Of a stretch of DNA of 64,000 nt, positions 9,958 through 21,930 are shown one piece after another (the stretch's first letter is position 1; the number at the start of each line of letters is the position of its first letter). This DNA comes from Adenophora triphylla var. japonica (Eukaryota > Streptophyta > Magnoliopsida > Asterales > Campanulaceae), in NCBI GenBank assembly GCA_022495995.1, contig JAFEMH010000754.1:186001-250000 (forward strand), in the 5' to 3' direction. The notes beneath the pieces are model-generated. The model was not told the origin of the DNA and did not search any database. It saw only the letters and a list, made by a program, of their open reading frames with translations. The position numbers and the translations under genes were made by a program.

Positions 9958-11319
9958 TGAAAAAATAAGCTTTATCTTTTCAAAAAAAAAAAAATGGTAT
10001 TTGGTATATAGGTGGAAACCATTAAGCTTCCTGTACCGCTTCCTAACCCGGGACTTGGGATAAATTATGGTCTAACAAAGCCACGTATCGGCATCATTTT
10101 TTTACAAAAAAAAAAAAAAAAAAAAGCTTTTGTGGGTCAAACTTCCGTCCCGGTATTTGAAAAACATTTGTACTGTGTGTGTGTTGGTTTTGCACATTTC
10201 GTGTTGTTTCGACCTTCCCGGAAGAATCGATATTTTGACTGTCGAACCGGTTTCCTTAAATGTTTGAATTTTGTGCTTATATGCTTATGTGTTTATTTGC
10301 TTTCAAAAAAAAAATTCGAAAATATTTTCAAAAAAAAAAAATCCAAAAAAAAAATCATTTTCAAAATTTTTTGCATGCATCATACTCTTTAAGACACATG
10401 TGAAAATTTCTATTTTACTCAGAAAAAGAAGATAGACTGCCGCACACTACGCGCACTTGGCCTTACACTGCACACTACGTCCTTAACCCGGGAAAATCCC
10501 AGTAGCAGCCCGTTTGGCCTTATTATGCCTCTCGGTGCGAGCACGGGACTACCCAAACATCCCTTGGAGCCTCGTGTCGACCATGCACTTGTCCGTGACA
10601 CACTTTGTCCGAGACCCGGTTGGTTTTTAGTTTGGTCCGTGTCGTGCCCTGTCTGTGCATACACCTTGCCAGTCAAACCTTAGTCGGCATGCCAAGTCAA
10701 TACTTTCGGAGACCCTAATCAGTCGAAGTCATGCCGGTTTTCCGTCACGGACTTTGACCAGATCTTGACTAGCGCCTTGACTTTGACTTTGACTTTGACT
10801 TGCACAACTTATGCACCGACCCCCGGCATGATACTGAGTCATCAAGGATTAACGATTATTCCATGTCTAATTACGACTTAACTGACGACGGGTCAAGATC
10901 AGTCAAAACCATGCCGACTTTTCGTCGAGCCCTCGGACATGATCTTGACCTTTGACGTCAGCTTTGTCCGTAATTTACATCGAATGCTCGTTAAAACTAG
11001 ATTACCCGCCAGACTTTAGGATCATTTTCTTTTCGGTCGGTGGGACCTGCTTGCCCTACGGAACCCTTGTTCGGGGTTACAGGTTGAGGGTCCGCAGGCG
11101 TAGTGATGGGTCCCACTGATCCAGGAATCAGAGTAGTTTGCGAAAAAGAAGAGCAATCTTTTCCATAAAACACGTTTTAAGTAAACAAGAACAAATAACT
11201 GCATGTTGCATGAGCCCTAAGCCCAACACCTACCCTCCTTCACTCCCAAATATCTGAACCCTCGTGTCTTTCCCCCCACAGCTCCTCACAAATCTTGGTT
11301 TCGGGCGCCGGGCCACCGT
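9958..11319 (+). other. Element C 5' leader
   Basis: Long non-coding leader. It contains A-runs at 9981, 10102 and around 10310-10360, a short series of GACTTT repeats near 10770-10800, and a block near 10438-10680 related to the leaders of inserts 1 and 2. The conserved hairpin blocks shared with B and the inserts lie at 11034-11050 and 11142-11164, 150-290 bases before the gag start. No extra ORF1 of the kind seen upstream of gag in some Ogre elements can be supported. Confidence 0.6.
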
Positions 11320-13596
11320 TTGATCAGTTGGGAAGAGTCAAGTTCATTGTCAGCTTCACCATTTGTTTCGACTCCGGGTTTCAGAATGTCTGCATCAGCC
11401 GGTAACGATGGGGACAACATCACTCCGCCTCCCGGGACTCCTCAAACAGAACAGCAAAGGGAATCAGCTAGCGTAACGTATGAGATTGCGACGGAAGCAC
11501 AGATTAATAGCCTTATGGAAGCTATCAGGAGCCATGGTTTGGCCGCCAGTCTCAATCCCGATGGCACCTTCACCGTGGAAGAAGAGGAGGATCCCAATCC
11601 CACTCTTGGTCGCCCTGACTACTCCAGGATGCCACCACCAACCTCCTATGGTACTACTACTAGAGCCCATGATCCTCGATCCTTGGGTCAGCCATCTCCC
11701 CAGCTACAGACTACTGGACCCATGCAATCTGACGTGACCAATCAGTTCGCAGTTCCTCAGTGGGGGCAAAACCAGCACGGGATGTCTTCTCATGGTTGGG
11801 GGTACCTTGGAATGCCACAGCAAATTGGGATCCCGCCTCAGTTCGAAACCGATCAAGCTGGACCTTCACAACAGTAGTTCAGAGTGCCGCAACGACAGTT
11901 TGGGATGCCACCACAGTTCGGTTCAGGGCAACAGTCAGGAGCCCCTCCTCGGAATGATGCTAGTTCAGCTGCTCCTAACACAGTTTCCACAAACCTATTT
12001 CTCACTCAGGGATCAATGGGCCACCAAGCCCCTAATCCAGTTTCATCAGAATCCCTCGGACTGCAATACCCTCTCGGTTACACACCCTTGCCATAGCCTA
12101 ACATACAGTTCAACAACCAGGGACACCAGCCCGCACCTAGGCCTACTTATGATCCTCACCCTGGAAACCCAAGCTACCCGGCTACATCGGGCCTGCCTCC
12201 GCCCTCTTTGCCGATTGAAAGTCAACAGCAAGCCGCAAGGTTCTATCCCTTTGCTCAGGCTCCTACTCACGCCCCCCAGGGTAATGCGGGCCAAGGGCAG
12301 GTTTTTACCTACGTTCTCGGATCGGCCATTCCATCCACCAGTCTACCGCCAGTGGTAACCCTCCTCTCCAGTTCTGCCACCGGTTTGAATGCCATGGATC
12401 CACCATAAGACCCTCACCTGGCCTGGTTCATGGAGCAACACAAGGAAATGAAAGCACAGATTGCCGAATTGACTGCTAAGAAATTTGCCTTCCGGCCTAC
12501 GGACCCGGACTCCATTGTTCCCCTGCCCTACAAGTTTGTGATGCCTAATCTGGACCTGTTTGATAGGAATGCATGCTCGAAAACTCATCTGGGCACGTAT
12601 ACCTTGGAAATGAAGGCCAAAGGGTGCACTAATCAGCAGCTGGCTGACTATTTCAGCCTCTCTTTGAAATCTAGTGCTCTAAAATGGTTCTTCCGCTTAA
12701 AACCCGAGGCCAGGGCTACATGGGACCAGATCACCAGTGCTTTCACGGAGAAGTACAAAGCTAATTTGGAATGGGAAACAAATAGAGTTGATTTGCAGAC
12801 AACCGTGCAGCGTCCCGATGAGAATGTCAGGGATTTTTACAAGTGGTGGAATCTGAAACTTAGTGAGATGGCCATCCCTCCTTCTGAAGAGGAATAGTTG
12901 GACATCTTCCAGTCGTGCCTGAAACCGCATTTGAGAACCTCCCTCAGTCACTTCCCATACTCGGACTTACGTGCTATGGTTAACTCCGCGGCTAAGTTTG
13001 AAAAGGCTTACAATCAACAGCCGGCTGCTGCACCTGCCTACAGATACAGAGCTCCTCCCTCTAACACTGTTCCTACCCCTGCTAAAGGTAAAGAGGTGAT
13101 CAATTATGCAGGGCAGGAATGTAATAATGCAACTCCTTTTACTCCCAGGAAACCAGCTGAGCCCAAACCTCGGGTCATAAACCTCGAAAACTTTGGAATG
13201 CCTCTAAATGACATCTTTAGAGGATTGGTGAAAGAAGGCTTGCTGCGGCCTTTAGAGAATTTCCAACCCAGGAATCTGAATGCTCCCGTGGATACTTCTA
13301 AGTTCTGCGCTTTTCATCAAACCCACGGACATCTGACAGATAACTGCTATACTCTGAAAAAGGCAATCCAGGGGTTGATAGAACAAGGAAAGTTGGAAGG
13401 CCCCGAGGGGCCTAACACAGTCAAAAATCCCTTTCCAAGAAATCACAACCAGGTGAACATGATTGAAGTCGGAGAGCCTTCACACGCCCAGGAAGACGTG
13501 GAGACCGACAAAATACCTATGACCAATCTTGTCGAGGATCCTGAATTCGGATCCCCTTTCAGCTTCGAGAATGGTGAACAAACCAGTCCACCTTAG
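11320..13596 (+). pseudogene. Element C gag: N-terminus, capsid core, zinc knuckle
   Basis: One frame spans the region, interrupted by in-frame TAG at 11875, 12094, 12895 and 13594 and TAA at 12406. Order: an acidic N-terminal part with NPDGTFTVEEEE; a Gln/Pro/Gly-rich spacer; the capsid core at about 12540-12980 (LGTYTLEMKAKG, LADYFSLSLKSSALKWF, TWDQITSAFTEKY), which would form the particle shell; FGMPLNDIFRGLV; and a CX2HX4HX4C knuckle at 13305-13346 followed by GLIEQGKLEGP. No frameshift is needed. ATG 11320 is the first Met in frame, but ATG 11386 is also possible. This is the only capsid core I see in any Tat element in the window. Confidence 0.85.
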
Positions 13597-15516
13597 TCCC
13601 ATGTTACTCGTTTCTTGCAAGAATACGAAGCTCGCTACTTCTCGGAGAAAGGGATAGCTGATAATGAAGAGCTGGGGCTATTCAGATCAAATCATGAGAA
13701 AATCATTTACACAAGGTGGCTGGAGCAGTCAAGGAGGATTGGACAAGAAAGTTTCAGGAGGGCGCCTGTGCTGGGGCTTATCAGCAAAGAGGCCGAAGAG
13801 CACCTGGAGTTAATACACTTCTGCAAGATGGTTATGGGAGAAGCCGAATACGATCCCAAGGACAGTGAAGACGAAGATTCAGAAGAAAAGGATTGTTTCC
13901 ATATCCTACCTGGAGTCAAGTACGTGCCACCCCCTCTCACTCTTCCCCCTGCAGTTTCTGGGAGGAGAAGCTGAGTCACAATTACCGCTTCCAGCAATGG
14001 GGGCATATGACAACTTCTGCAGTTGCACGCACCCATCTTCACCTAACAGATTTGATCGGCGCTCTCTCATAGCCGAAATCCCAGTAGTATGGGATGATGA
14101 TTCTGATGACAGTGATGACGATGATGACGACGAAAGTGAAAAGTCAACCGAGGCCCCAGATCTAGAGTCGGTCTGGAACAATCATGCAGGAAATGACACC
14201 TCGGGTGTCGGGCACAATGGATGGTTGTCAGCCAGTGACGATGAAGGGCCGTCAGAAAATGCGGGTAAGATACCATGGGGACGGGCCCCCACGAAGTGTT
14301 ACTCGTAAGATGTACTTGTGGTCAATGCCCGGATACTTCAGAGGATGAGGAACAGCAAAGCCCATTTGAAGAACCATACATATCCAAAATCCTAGAGCAC
14401 AATGTTCCCTATAAGGACTTAGCGGGCGAATGGAGAAATTTTATTGAGGCATTGGTTGAAAAGGGAGGTTTTCAGCAACCGGCAGACGATGAATTCGTAA
14501 ACGTCATCGGTTCTTTTTCTTCCTTCCCTAGAATAGATGGCATCACAACTGTAAGGGTCACGACCGAGCTACTTGAACACACCAAGTGCATAGAATCACT
14601 GAAAAGGGTTATTGCCCTAAATGTCTCCCCAGTTGCCTTCATACCCATGGACCCACATAACGCCTTCCTAATTGCTCCTGCACCCGACAGTGGACCCCGA
14701 GTACTCCTCATTTGGACCCAGATATACCGAGCCGCTACGTCCAACTGTGGACAGGAACATTGTCTATCCTTTACTTGTGGTTGCCCTGTTTGCAAAAGCG
14801 AAAGAAAAAAGATGTATGATGAAATGGAGGCTGACGGTCATAAGATTGAAGAAACTCCAGAGGACGACTACGAAACCGAGGACATGAAGGCCATGAATTT
14901 TCCTGGGGCTGAATACGTGGATGTCGTTGAGTTCAACACTACTTACCATGCTTTGGGGGAGGGATTCTCGAACGTCCGATCCAAGCAGATAGTTGAAAAT
15001 CTGCTAGAGAAAGGGAGACTGACTCCTATCCTCCCCGATGAGAAGGTAACCATGGTCAGATCAAATCCGCCCCGAGGCAAAGTGACAATCCTTGTCAGGA
15101 TCACCCAAGAAGAGATCACCTTCCCCGAATGCATTTTAGCTCTGAGAGAAGTCTTGGACACTGGTATGATATACGATGCACCCCCTGCACAGAGTTCCAT
15201 AATCATTTCTAGCGCCGAGTATTACAAAAAGGAGCCAGATTGGCTGCACTATACCGGAGATGAAAAGGAAAAACCACCCAGCCCTGAGAGTAGCAGCTTT
15301 TGCTGTATGATAGCCATGAGCGGGGCAGGATATGATTATGAGGACGAATCGGAAGATGCCTTAGTCCTGTGGGCCATCCGAGGAACAACGACACAACCAC
15401 AGGTTCAAAAGCCTGTAACTTGGGAAGCAAGCCGGAAGGCCGCCCAGCAGAGCCAAGCATGCCTCAAGCTCAGCCTCTCACCATTGCCAAGCTCCGTCAG
15501 AACCAGTGGCCCGTAG
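13597..15516 (+). pseudogene. Element C gag-protease spacer with Cys motif
   Basis: About 640 codons between knuckle and protease. The first part (13597-13974) continues the gag frame, then a frameshift places 13970-14290 in another frame with a very acidic stretch of Asp and Ser. From 14275 to 15516 the gag frame is used again. It has a CXCX2C motif (CGCPVCKSE, near 14779) followed by DEME. Inserts 1 and 2 keep a matching CXCX2C segment in their short gag. I do not recognise a named domain. The TAG at 15514 may be a real stop or a further frame change. Confidence 0.55.
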
Positions 15517-15534
15517 CCAAAAAAATCTCCTCCA

Positions 15535-16560
15535 TTGACCTTGGCAGCACTGAAGAAATCTAGCGAAGAAGCAACAGATGAGGAAGTCAACCTGTTGACC
15601 CGATCCGGGCAGATCTACCAGGGGAACCCCAAGGCAGATAAGAAGGTAGCAGATCAAGCACCTGGGGAGAACCGTAACCCCTATGCCAGAACAGCTGAAA
15701 CTCCTGACCCCAAGAAGGAGGATCCCGTGCTCACCCAGTCGAAACACACTCAGGCCAACATCTCTTTGTGGTCCCTGCTTACCTCATCTTACCCCCACAA
15801 GCTAAAATTGGAAGAAAGCCTGGCCTGCACGCTGGTCCCTATTGATGCTACTCCTGATGACGTAGTACAAATGATTGGGAACATTCACCACGGAAACATA
15901 ATCACTTTCACGGACCTTGATCTCCCTCAGTTCGGAGCCGATCATAATGAGCCCCTCTTCATCACAGTCCAGCTGGATGAACGACGCCTCCCTCGAGTTT
16001 TGATTGACAATGGGTCCGGAATGAATATCCTCCCAGCTAAGATCATGAATCTGCTCGACATCAAGACTACAGATCTGAAGCCTTCCTCCCTCACAGTCAA
16101 AGCTTATGACTCGACATCTCGCACAGTGCTCGGGGTTGCTACTTTGGCCCTCTGGTTTGGCAGGAAGATGATACCTGTGGAATTTCAAGTTATCGATATC
16201 CCAATCACCTTTAATGCCCTGTTGGGAAGACCTTGGCTGCACCAAGTTAAGGGGATTGCTTCGAGCCTCCATCAGTGTGTGAAGTTCGTCTCGGATGGGG
16301 ATTTGACAACCATTTATGGAGACCTAGTCACTTTGGAGGGCACGAATACGGGTGGAATACCTATTCTGGAAATCAAACATGATGAAGATGGCCTCATGCT
16401 GACAGGTTTCACAGTCGAGCCTCCTAAAGCCCAAGTTTGTAACGTAGATCTGACGATCACTCGGGACAAGATCCCTCCCGCCTTGAAGATGATGAGAAGG
16501 ATGAGCTACTTGCCTGGTCTCGGCCTGGGAAGCGCAAGAAGGAACCCACAAAGTCATTGA
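15535..16560 (+). pseudogene. Element C aspartic protease
   Basis: The retroviral-type aspartic protease that would cut the polyprotein. The active-site block reads VLIDNGSGMNILP, with catalytic Asp at 16006-16008, in the D-x-G-S form with Asn in place of the usual Thr or Ser. The flap-like region and ALLGRPWLHQVKG follow near 16220-16250. The preceding block WSLLTSSYPHKLKLEE is also recognisable in inserts 1 and 2. A frameshift near 16510-16560 separates it from the linker. Confidence 0.82.
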
Positions 16561-16561
16561 G

Positions 16562-17833
16562 GTGAAGGAACAGAAAGCTCACCACGGCCTGGGGTATGAA
16601 CCAACCTCAGGGGAAATCTCTCAAAAGAAAGGAGAAGCTACCACGAGAAGGGTCCCGGTCAACGGCCGCCCCAAATCTCTCCCTTTCAGTCCTAATCTGG
16701 CTGACTACTTTGTAAAAGGTCCTACACAGCAGGGTAGTGACCCAGTCAAAGAGCCTACTCCGGCAGAGGGATGGATGAAGTTACAACATGACCTTAACAA
16801 GCTCAGGGGAACCAAGGCAAATCCGGTCCGTAGAATGTTTTTGGATCTACCCAAGATACTTGGGGCTACCACTACCATGGAGAGCGAGTACACTTTCAAA
16901 GGCGTGCCAAGCCTAGTAGAGCAGTTCAAGAAGCTTACCACTGTGGTCCCGACTGCCCAAGAAGGCCCAAAATCTGAGTTTGAGCTGACAATGCCCAAAG
17001 CCAAAGTCGCAGAATTCCCTTCAGATGATTGGGATGGCCCGATTATGCAATAGTTATTCGGGGAAGAGGTTTAGGTGCCAGATCTGATCGACTTTGGTTC
17101 AGTCAAAGAGATGGTAGCAATGATTGGGGAAGGAGGACAGAAACAATGCAATTCCCGAGTCATGAGGCCCCTGACAGCAATGCCACTGAAGAATTGGGAA
17201 ATTCTCTCGGGTCCAGCCGCAACCAAGGAGAAAATGATCACCAAGCTTGGATTGGTCCCCCGTCCCCTTGTGTCAACCTATGTAAAGTCCTCCGAGTCTC
17301 TCATTGTCGAGTTCGAGTCTCTAGAGTCGCCCGATGGCCTTACACCTGAAGACTACGAAGTTGTAGCCAATGTTGTATTCCCCTTTGTTCTTAATGAAAT
17401 GATGGATCTTTCTGAGTATCCCCTGATTGTCACTCTAACTAATGATAAATTAACTAATAACCTAAAAACAGTTAATAATGATTCATTAGATAAAGAAGCA
17501 GACACATTAAATGAACAATATATTAAAGAAATATTTAAGCAGGTTGTTTGGAAAGAGGAAAATCGAGCCCAAGCTGCCGAAGAGGTTTTGACAAGTGTGA
17601 ATTTAGGAACTGCGGAAGAGCCTAAAGAGATGCAGATTGGTAGTTTCTTTGAAGGAACCGAAAAGGATACTCTGATTGAACTGCTAAGAGAATTTGTGGA
17701 TGTGTTTGCATGGTCCTATAAGGATATGCCAGGCCTCGACCCTTTCATAGTTGAACATCGGATACCGCTCGACCCGGGAGTCAAGCCAGTAAAGCAAAAG
17801 CTGAGAAGAATCAAGCTCGAATGGTCTCTGTAG
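16562..17833 (+). pseudogene. Element C protease-RT linker and RT N-terminus
   Basis: A single frame with three TAG stops (17051, 17072 and 17831). It includes HHGLGYEPTSGE, the LPKILGATTTMESEY block, an AT-rich Asn/Lys-rich section near 17440-17560 and the start of RT (ELLREFVDVFAWSYKDMPGL). The TAG at 17831 stands where the family has Gln before VKEEIEK, as expected for CAG to TAG. AT-rich base use in the linker is also seen in A, B and the inserts, so it is a family trait. Confidence 0.8.
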
Positions 17834-19038
17834 GTGAAGGAGGAGATAGAAAAGATGCTCAGAGCAAGGTTCATCAGGGTCATTGAATATCCGACATGGC
17901 TTTCTAACATAGTGACGGTGACCAAAGCCAACGGGAAGATCCGATGCTGCGTGGACTTCAGAGATCTGAACAAGGCTAGTCCAAAAGACGATTTCCCCCT
18001 ACCAAACATTGACATGCTGGCGGATACCACGGCCAATTATGAGGTCAAATCCTTCGTTGACGGTTTTGCCGGCTACAACCAAATCAAAATGGCAGAGGAA
18101 GACCAAGCCAAGACAGCCTTCACCACCCCTTGGGGCACGTACTGCTACACGGTTATGCCATTCGGACTAAAGAACGCCGGGGCTACCTACCAGAGGGCAG
18201 CTACAGCCTTGTTCCATGACATGATCCACAAAGAAATTGAGGTCTATGTGGACGATATGATAATACATTCCAAAGGATCCAATGGCCAACACTTCATTGA
18301 TCTGAGAAAATTCTTTGGCCGCCTCCGAGACCACAGCATGAGACTCAATCCGACCAAATGCACCTTCGGTGTAAGACGAGGCAAGGTGCTAGGATATATG
18401 GTGATGGAACGGGGAATTGAAGTAGATCCCCAGAAAATCAAGGCCATAGTCGAAATGAAGCCACCTCGAACGCTGACAGAAGTAAAATCCTTCATGGGAA
18501 GACTGCAATACATAAGCCGTTTTGTAAATCAGCTGACCTCGATCTACGAGCCAATCTTCAAGTTGATGAAGAAAAGCGCCTACACGAAATGGACTCCAGA
18601 ATGCCAGATCGCTTTTGAAAAGATCAAGGCGTACCTTGTGAATCCCCCAATTCTTTGCCTGCCACATCAGCAAAAGCCACTATTGCTATATCTAACTGTC
18701 ACGGATACAACAATTAGGGCTATGTTAGCTCAAGAGAAGAAAGATTCCAAGGTCGAAAATGCCATCTATTTCGTGAGCAGAAAGCTTCAAGGGAGTGAAC
18801 TCAATTACTCTACTTGTGAAAAGACTTGCGCAGGCCTGGTCTGGGTAGTGGGAAAATTAAAGCACTACATACAGTCTCACCCGATACATCTGGTCTCGAA
18901 ATTGGACCCCATCAAATATTTGTTCGACAAGCCTTCCATCTCCACGAGGTTGGCAAAGTGGTCGTTCTTTGTGGCTGAATACAACATCACTTATGTGACA
19001 AGAAATCCGTGAAAGGGCGAGTAATGGCAGAGCAGTAC
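17834..19038 (+). pseudogene. Element C reverse transcriptase and RNase H start
   Basis: An uninterrupted stretch of about 390 codons carries all RT blocks: WLSNIVTVTKANGKIR, VDFRDLNKASPKDDFPLPNI, YCYTVMPFGLKNAGATYQR, the catalytic YVDD at 18245-18256 and FMGRLQYISRFVNQL. RNase H begins with LLYLTVTDTTIRAMLAQE and ENAIYFVSRKLQGSELNYS. A frameshift near 19005 gives a TGA at 19010-19012; the next frame reads GRVMAEQY up to the insertion of insert 1 after 19038. The reading continues at 53056. Confidence 0.92.
19034..19038 (+). repeat. Target-site duplication of insert 1, left copy
   Basis: AGTAC immediately before the LTR start at 19039. The same five bases follow the right LTR at 53051-53055. 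Dropping one copy and the insert rejoins the element C reading frame from MAEQY to ADFPSNES, so this is a genuine integration event. Confidence 0.93.
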
Positions 19039-20441
19039 TGAAATTATCCGGATCCGAGAGGCAGCGCGCTCGCGCCCCGGCATCTGGCATCATTTCGTTT
19101 GGAGGTGTCTCGCCGTTTGTTTTCGCATTTGTAGAGTCGCCACGCCGTTTTTATTAAGCCCAAAATATTGAAAAAGTGCATCAGTTTAAAGATAATTTTA
19201 AACTGTTTTTGTGTGATGAGATTTTGAGTTCGGAGGTCAGATGACTCCTCGGGAAGAGAATATTAGAATATTAGAGCTCACCCGAGTTGCCTCGTAAAAC
19301 GAGTCTTTCGGATACCCCTAATATCCTTTAAAATGTTGTGTGTGTGTGTGTGTGCTTTTAAAAATGCATGCTGTATCGGATGTCTACATTGTGTACTATG
19401 TATTAAAATGCATTGAAATAATGTAGGAAGGAAGCCTTACCAATGTTGGTTCGTGTCTGTCTTCCGCTGGGGAATAGTGTTTGAGGATGGAATGATGTTT
19501 CGGTACGGACCGGGATTGCTTCGGGAGGGACCGGTTGTCTGCGGACAGAGTTTCGGCGTGAGTTGAGATTGTAGGATGCGTTCGGGTAGAGTTTCGGCGT
19601 GCGTTGAGGTGGCAGGAGTCACTCGGGCAGAGTTTCGGCGTGTGTTGGGATCGCAGGGATCACTCGGGCAGAGTTTCGGCGTGGTTTGGGATCGCCGGTT
19701 TGACTCGGAAAGAGCCGGGACACCGTGGAAAGACCAGGCAAGGAGTACCACGAGGGGCCTCAGAGTACCTCGAAAGTGCCTCGGGGCAGCGCGGGAGCGT
19801 CGCGGGAGCGCTCGGAGAGGCTTCAGAGCACCACAAGGGAGCTCGGAAGGCCTTGGAAGGATCCGAAAGGGGCCGGGAGTGCCTCGAGAGGACTTAGAGG
19901 GGAAGCCTGAAGTCTTAGGGAGGAAGAGAGAAGTGGGAGGTGTGTCGGAATGAGGAGGGGGAGCCCTCTATTTATAGTAAAAATTTTCATGCAAGAAGGT
20001 CCGTACGGACCTTCTAGGTAAACCAGAATCTTGGTTTTCCTCGATTTGAGGGAATATGTGATGATGGTGAATATTCTGTAATTATGGTGTCCCCTTGCAA
20101 GAAGGTCCGTACGGACCAACTAGGCTGCAATAAGGTCCGTACGGACCAACCATGTATGGGAGTGATGATTACTTCCGGGATTTGAGGGAATATTGTGGAC
20201 TTTAAGGGGATTCAAGAATTATTAAAGCAAAGAGGTCCGTGCACGGACCATTATTGCTTTTCCAATTTCCGAAAATTCCCAAAAGGTCCTTTTGTCCCTT
20301 TATCCCGTAAAGGCTCCTCCCTTGGTTTGGCCGGGGGTTTTGAGAGGGTTTTGAGTGCCGAGGTCGTCGAGATCGCGTTGATGAGTCTCGCGGTGCTTCC
20401 CATGTGCTTGAAAGGGGGTGATCCAGATTGGGGTACTTACA
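19039..20441 (-). repeat. Insert 1 3' LTR
   Basis: 1403 bp, running on the minus strand from TGTAAGTACC (20441) to AATTTCA (19039). It is collinear with the 1408-bp partner at 51643-53050. Most differences I can see fall at CAG/CTG sites, such as CTGCG against ATGCG near 19577 and TCTGCGG against TCTCGCGG near 20387. A TG-dinucleotide run at 19338-19356 is shared by all LTRs of this family. The sequence just outside (20442-20460) contains GAGGGG on the minus strand, a likely polypurine tract. Confidence 0.93.
19968..20249 (-). promoter_or_regulatory. Insert 1 3' LTR: TATA box with four palindromes
   Basis: Minus-strand TATA box CTATAAATAG at 19977-19968. Upstream on that strand lie GGTCCGTACGGACC at 19999-20012, 20104-20117 and 20134-20147, and the variant GGTCCGTGCACGGACC at 20234-20249. 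The variant is two bases longer but still a perfect palindrome. The partner LTR has the same four sites. Confidence 0.75.
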
Positions 20442-21930
20442 GTAAGCCCCTCGACGACGTCACTTATGAAAGAAGTGGGGTCGCCGATAAGATAAGGGTC
20501 CTAACTGATCGCGTCTTTGGGAGATAAAGTGGACCAAGGGAGGTCGGTGTGAGGACGTGGTGGTGTCCTATCAGGTGACCATTTAGGTCGCAGAGGCCGG
20601 ACCCTCGTGATAGGATTCCTACGTATCCCTGGCGGGAATCAAGCCTGGTCGTAGTTCGGGTGTGGGGTGAGTGTTTTGTGAATGCGGGCGTGATGGTACC
20701 CTGAAGTGTTGTGTGACCGCCGAGGTCAGTTGCGAGGACGTGGTGGTGTCTTGGGTGACCGCATAGGTCAATGGCTGGGCCCTGTGATAGGATTCCTACG
20801 TATCCCTGGCGGGAATCAAGCATGGTCGTAGTTCAGAGGTCGTGAATACGCTGGCGGAGTGCGGGCGTGGTGGTGCCCTGAAGTGTTGTGTGACCGCCGA
20901 GGTCAGTTGTGAGGATGTGGTGGTGTCCTAAGATGTGGTGACCGCCGAGGTCAATTGTGAGGACGTGGTGGTGTCCTGGGATGGAAATTTTACGATTTTC
21001 CTAATCGGGTGGTTTAAGGCCTTCCGGGCCGGGAATAATGATTTGGGAGGCTTATACGGTCTTCCGGACCGAGTGGTTTAAAGCCTTCCGGGCTGGAGAT
21101 AGTGATGGTGGAGGTTTATATGGTCTTCCGGACCGAGTGGTTTAAAGCCTTCCGGGCTGGTGATAGTGATGGTGGAGGTTTATACGGTCTTCCGGACCGA
21201 GTGGTTTAAAGCCTTCCGAGCTGGTGATAGTGATGGTGGAGTTTTATACGGTCTTCCGGACCGAGTGGTTTAAAGCCTTCCGGGCTGGTGATAGTAGTTT
21301 GTGGAGGTTTATACGGTCTTCCGGACCGAGTGGTTTAAAGCCTTCCGGGCTGGTGATAGTGATAGTGGAGGTTTATACGGTCTTTCGGACCGAGTGGTTT
21401 AAAGCCTTCCGGGCTGGAGATAGTAGTTTGGCTGATTTATACATTCCTCCGAGTGGTTTAAAGCCTTCCGGGCCGGAGATTGTATGAGGACTTGAATCGT
21501 GCCTTCCTGGCCATGAGGACTTTCAATCGTGCCATGAGGACTTTGAATCGTCTTCGTTGCGGTTTGCCATGCGTGAGGACTTTGAATCGTCTTCGGCTGC
21601 GGTTTGCCATGCGTGAGGACTTTGAATCGTCTTACGGCTGCGGTTTGCCATGCGTGAGGACTTTGAATCGCTCTTCCTCGGCTGTGGTTTGCCATGCGTG
21701 AGGACTTTGAATCGTCTTCGCTGCGGCTTGCCACGCGTGAGGACTTTGAATCGTCTTCGGGCTGCGGCTTGCCACGCGTGAGGACTTTGAATCGTCTTCG
21801 TCGCGGTTTGCCATGGCGAGGACTTCAATCATGGCCGCCTTGCGCTTTGCCATGCTGAGGACTTTCAATCGTCTCGTGGCTCCGTCGGGCCGTTTGCCAG
21901 GCTGTGAGACTTCTAATCGTCTTGCGTCAC
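20442..21930. repeat. Tandem arrays beside insert 1 3' LTR
   Basis: After a short unique piece there are three successive arrays. The first (about 20540-20995) has GAGGACGTGGTGGTGTCC alternating with GTGACCGCCGAGGTCA. The second (about 21000-21480) has about seven units of roughly 60 bp with GGTCTTCCGGACCGAGTGG and AAAGCCTTCCGGGC. The third (about 21480-21930) has about ten units of roughly 40 bp with GAGGACTTTGAATCGTC and GGTTTGCCATGC. Unit ends carry short inverted repeats (GGTCTTCCGGACC). No protein is supported. Confidence 0.75.

Noticed and set aside
15514..17834. Ogre-type spliced intron between protease and RT in element C
   Set aside because: The region is translatable with recognisable linker blocks and only TAG stops. 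I could not place a convincing donor and acceptor.
21224..21868. Repetitive reading frames in the tandem arrays (repeat-protein appearance)
   Set aside because: Unit length and frame are not kept from unit to unit, and the same DNA is open on both strands. These are repeats, not a repeat protein.
20530..21930. CRISPR-like spacing of repeats
   Set aside because: The units adjoin without unique spacers, the genome is a plant, and no cas genes are present.
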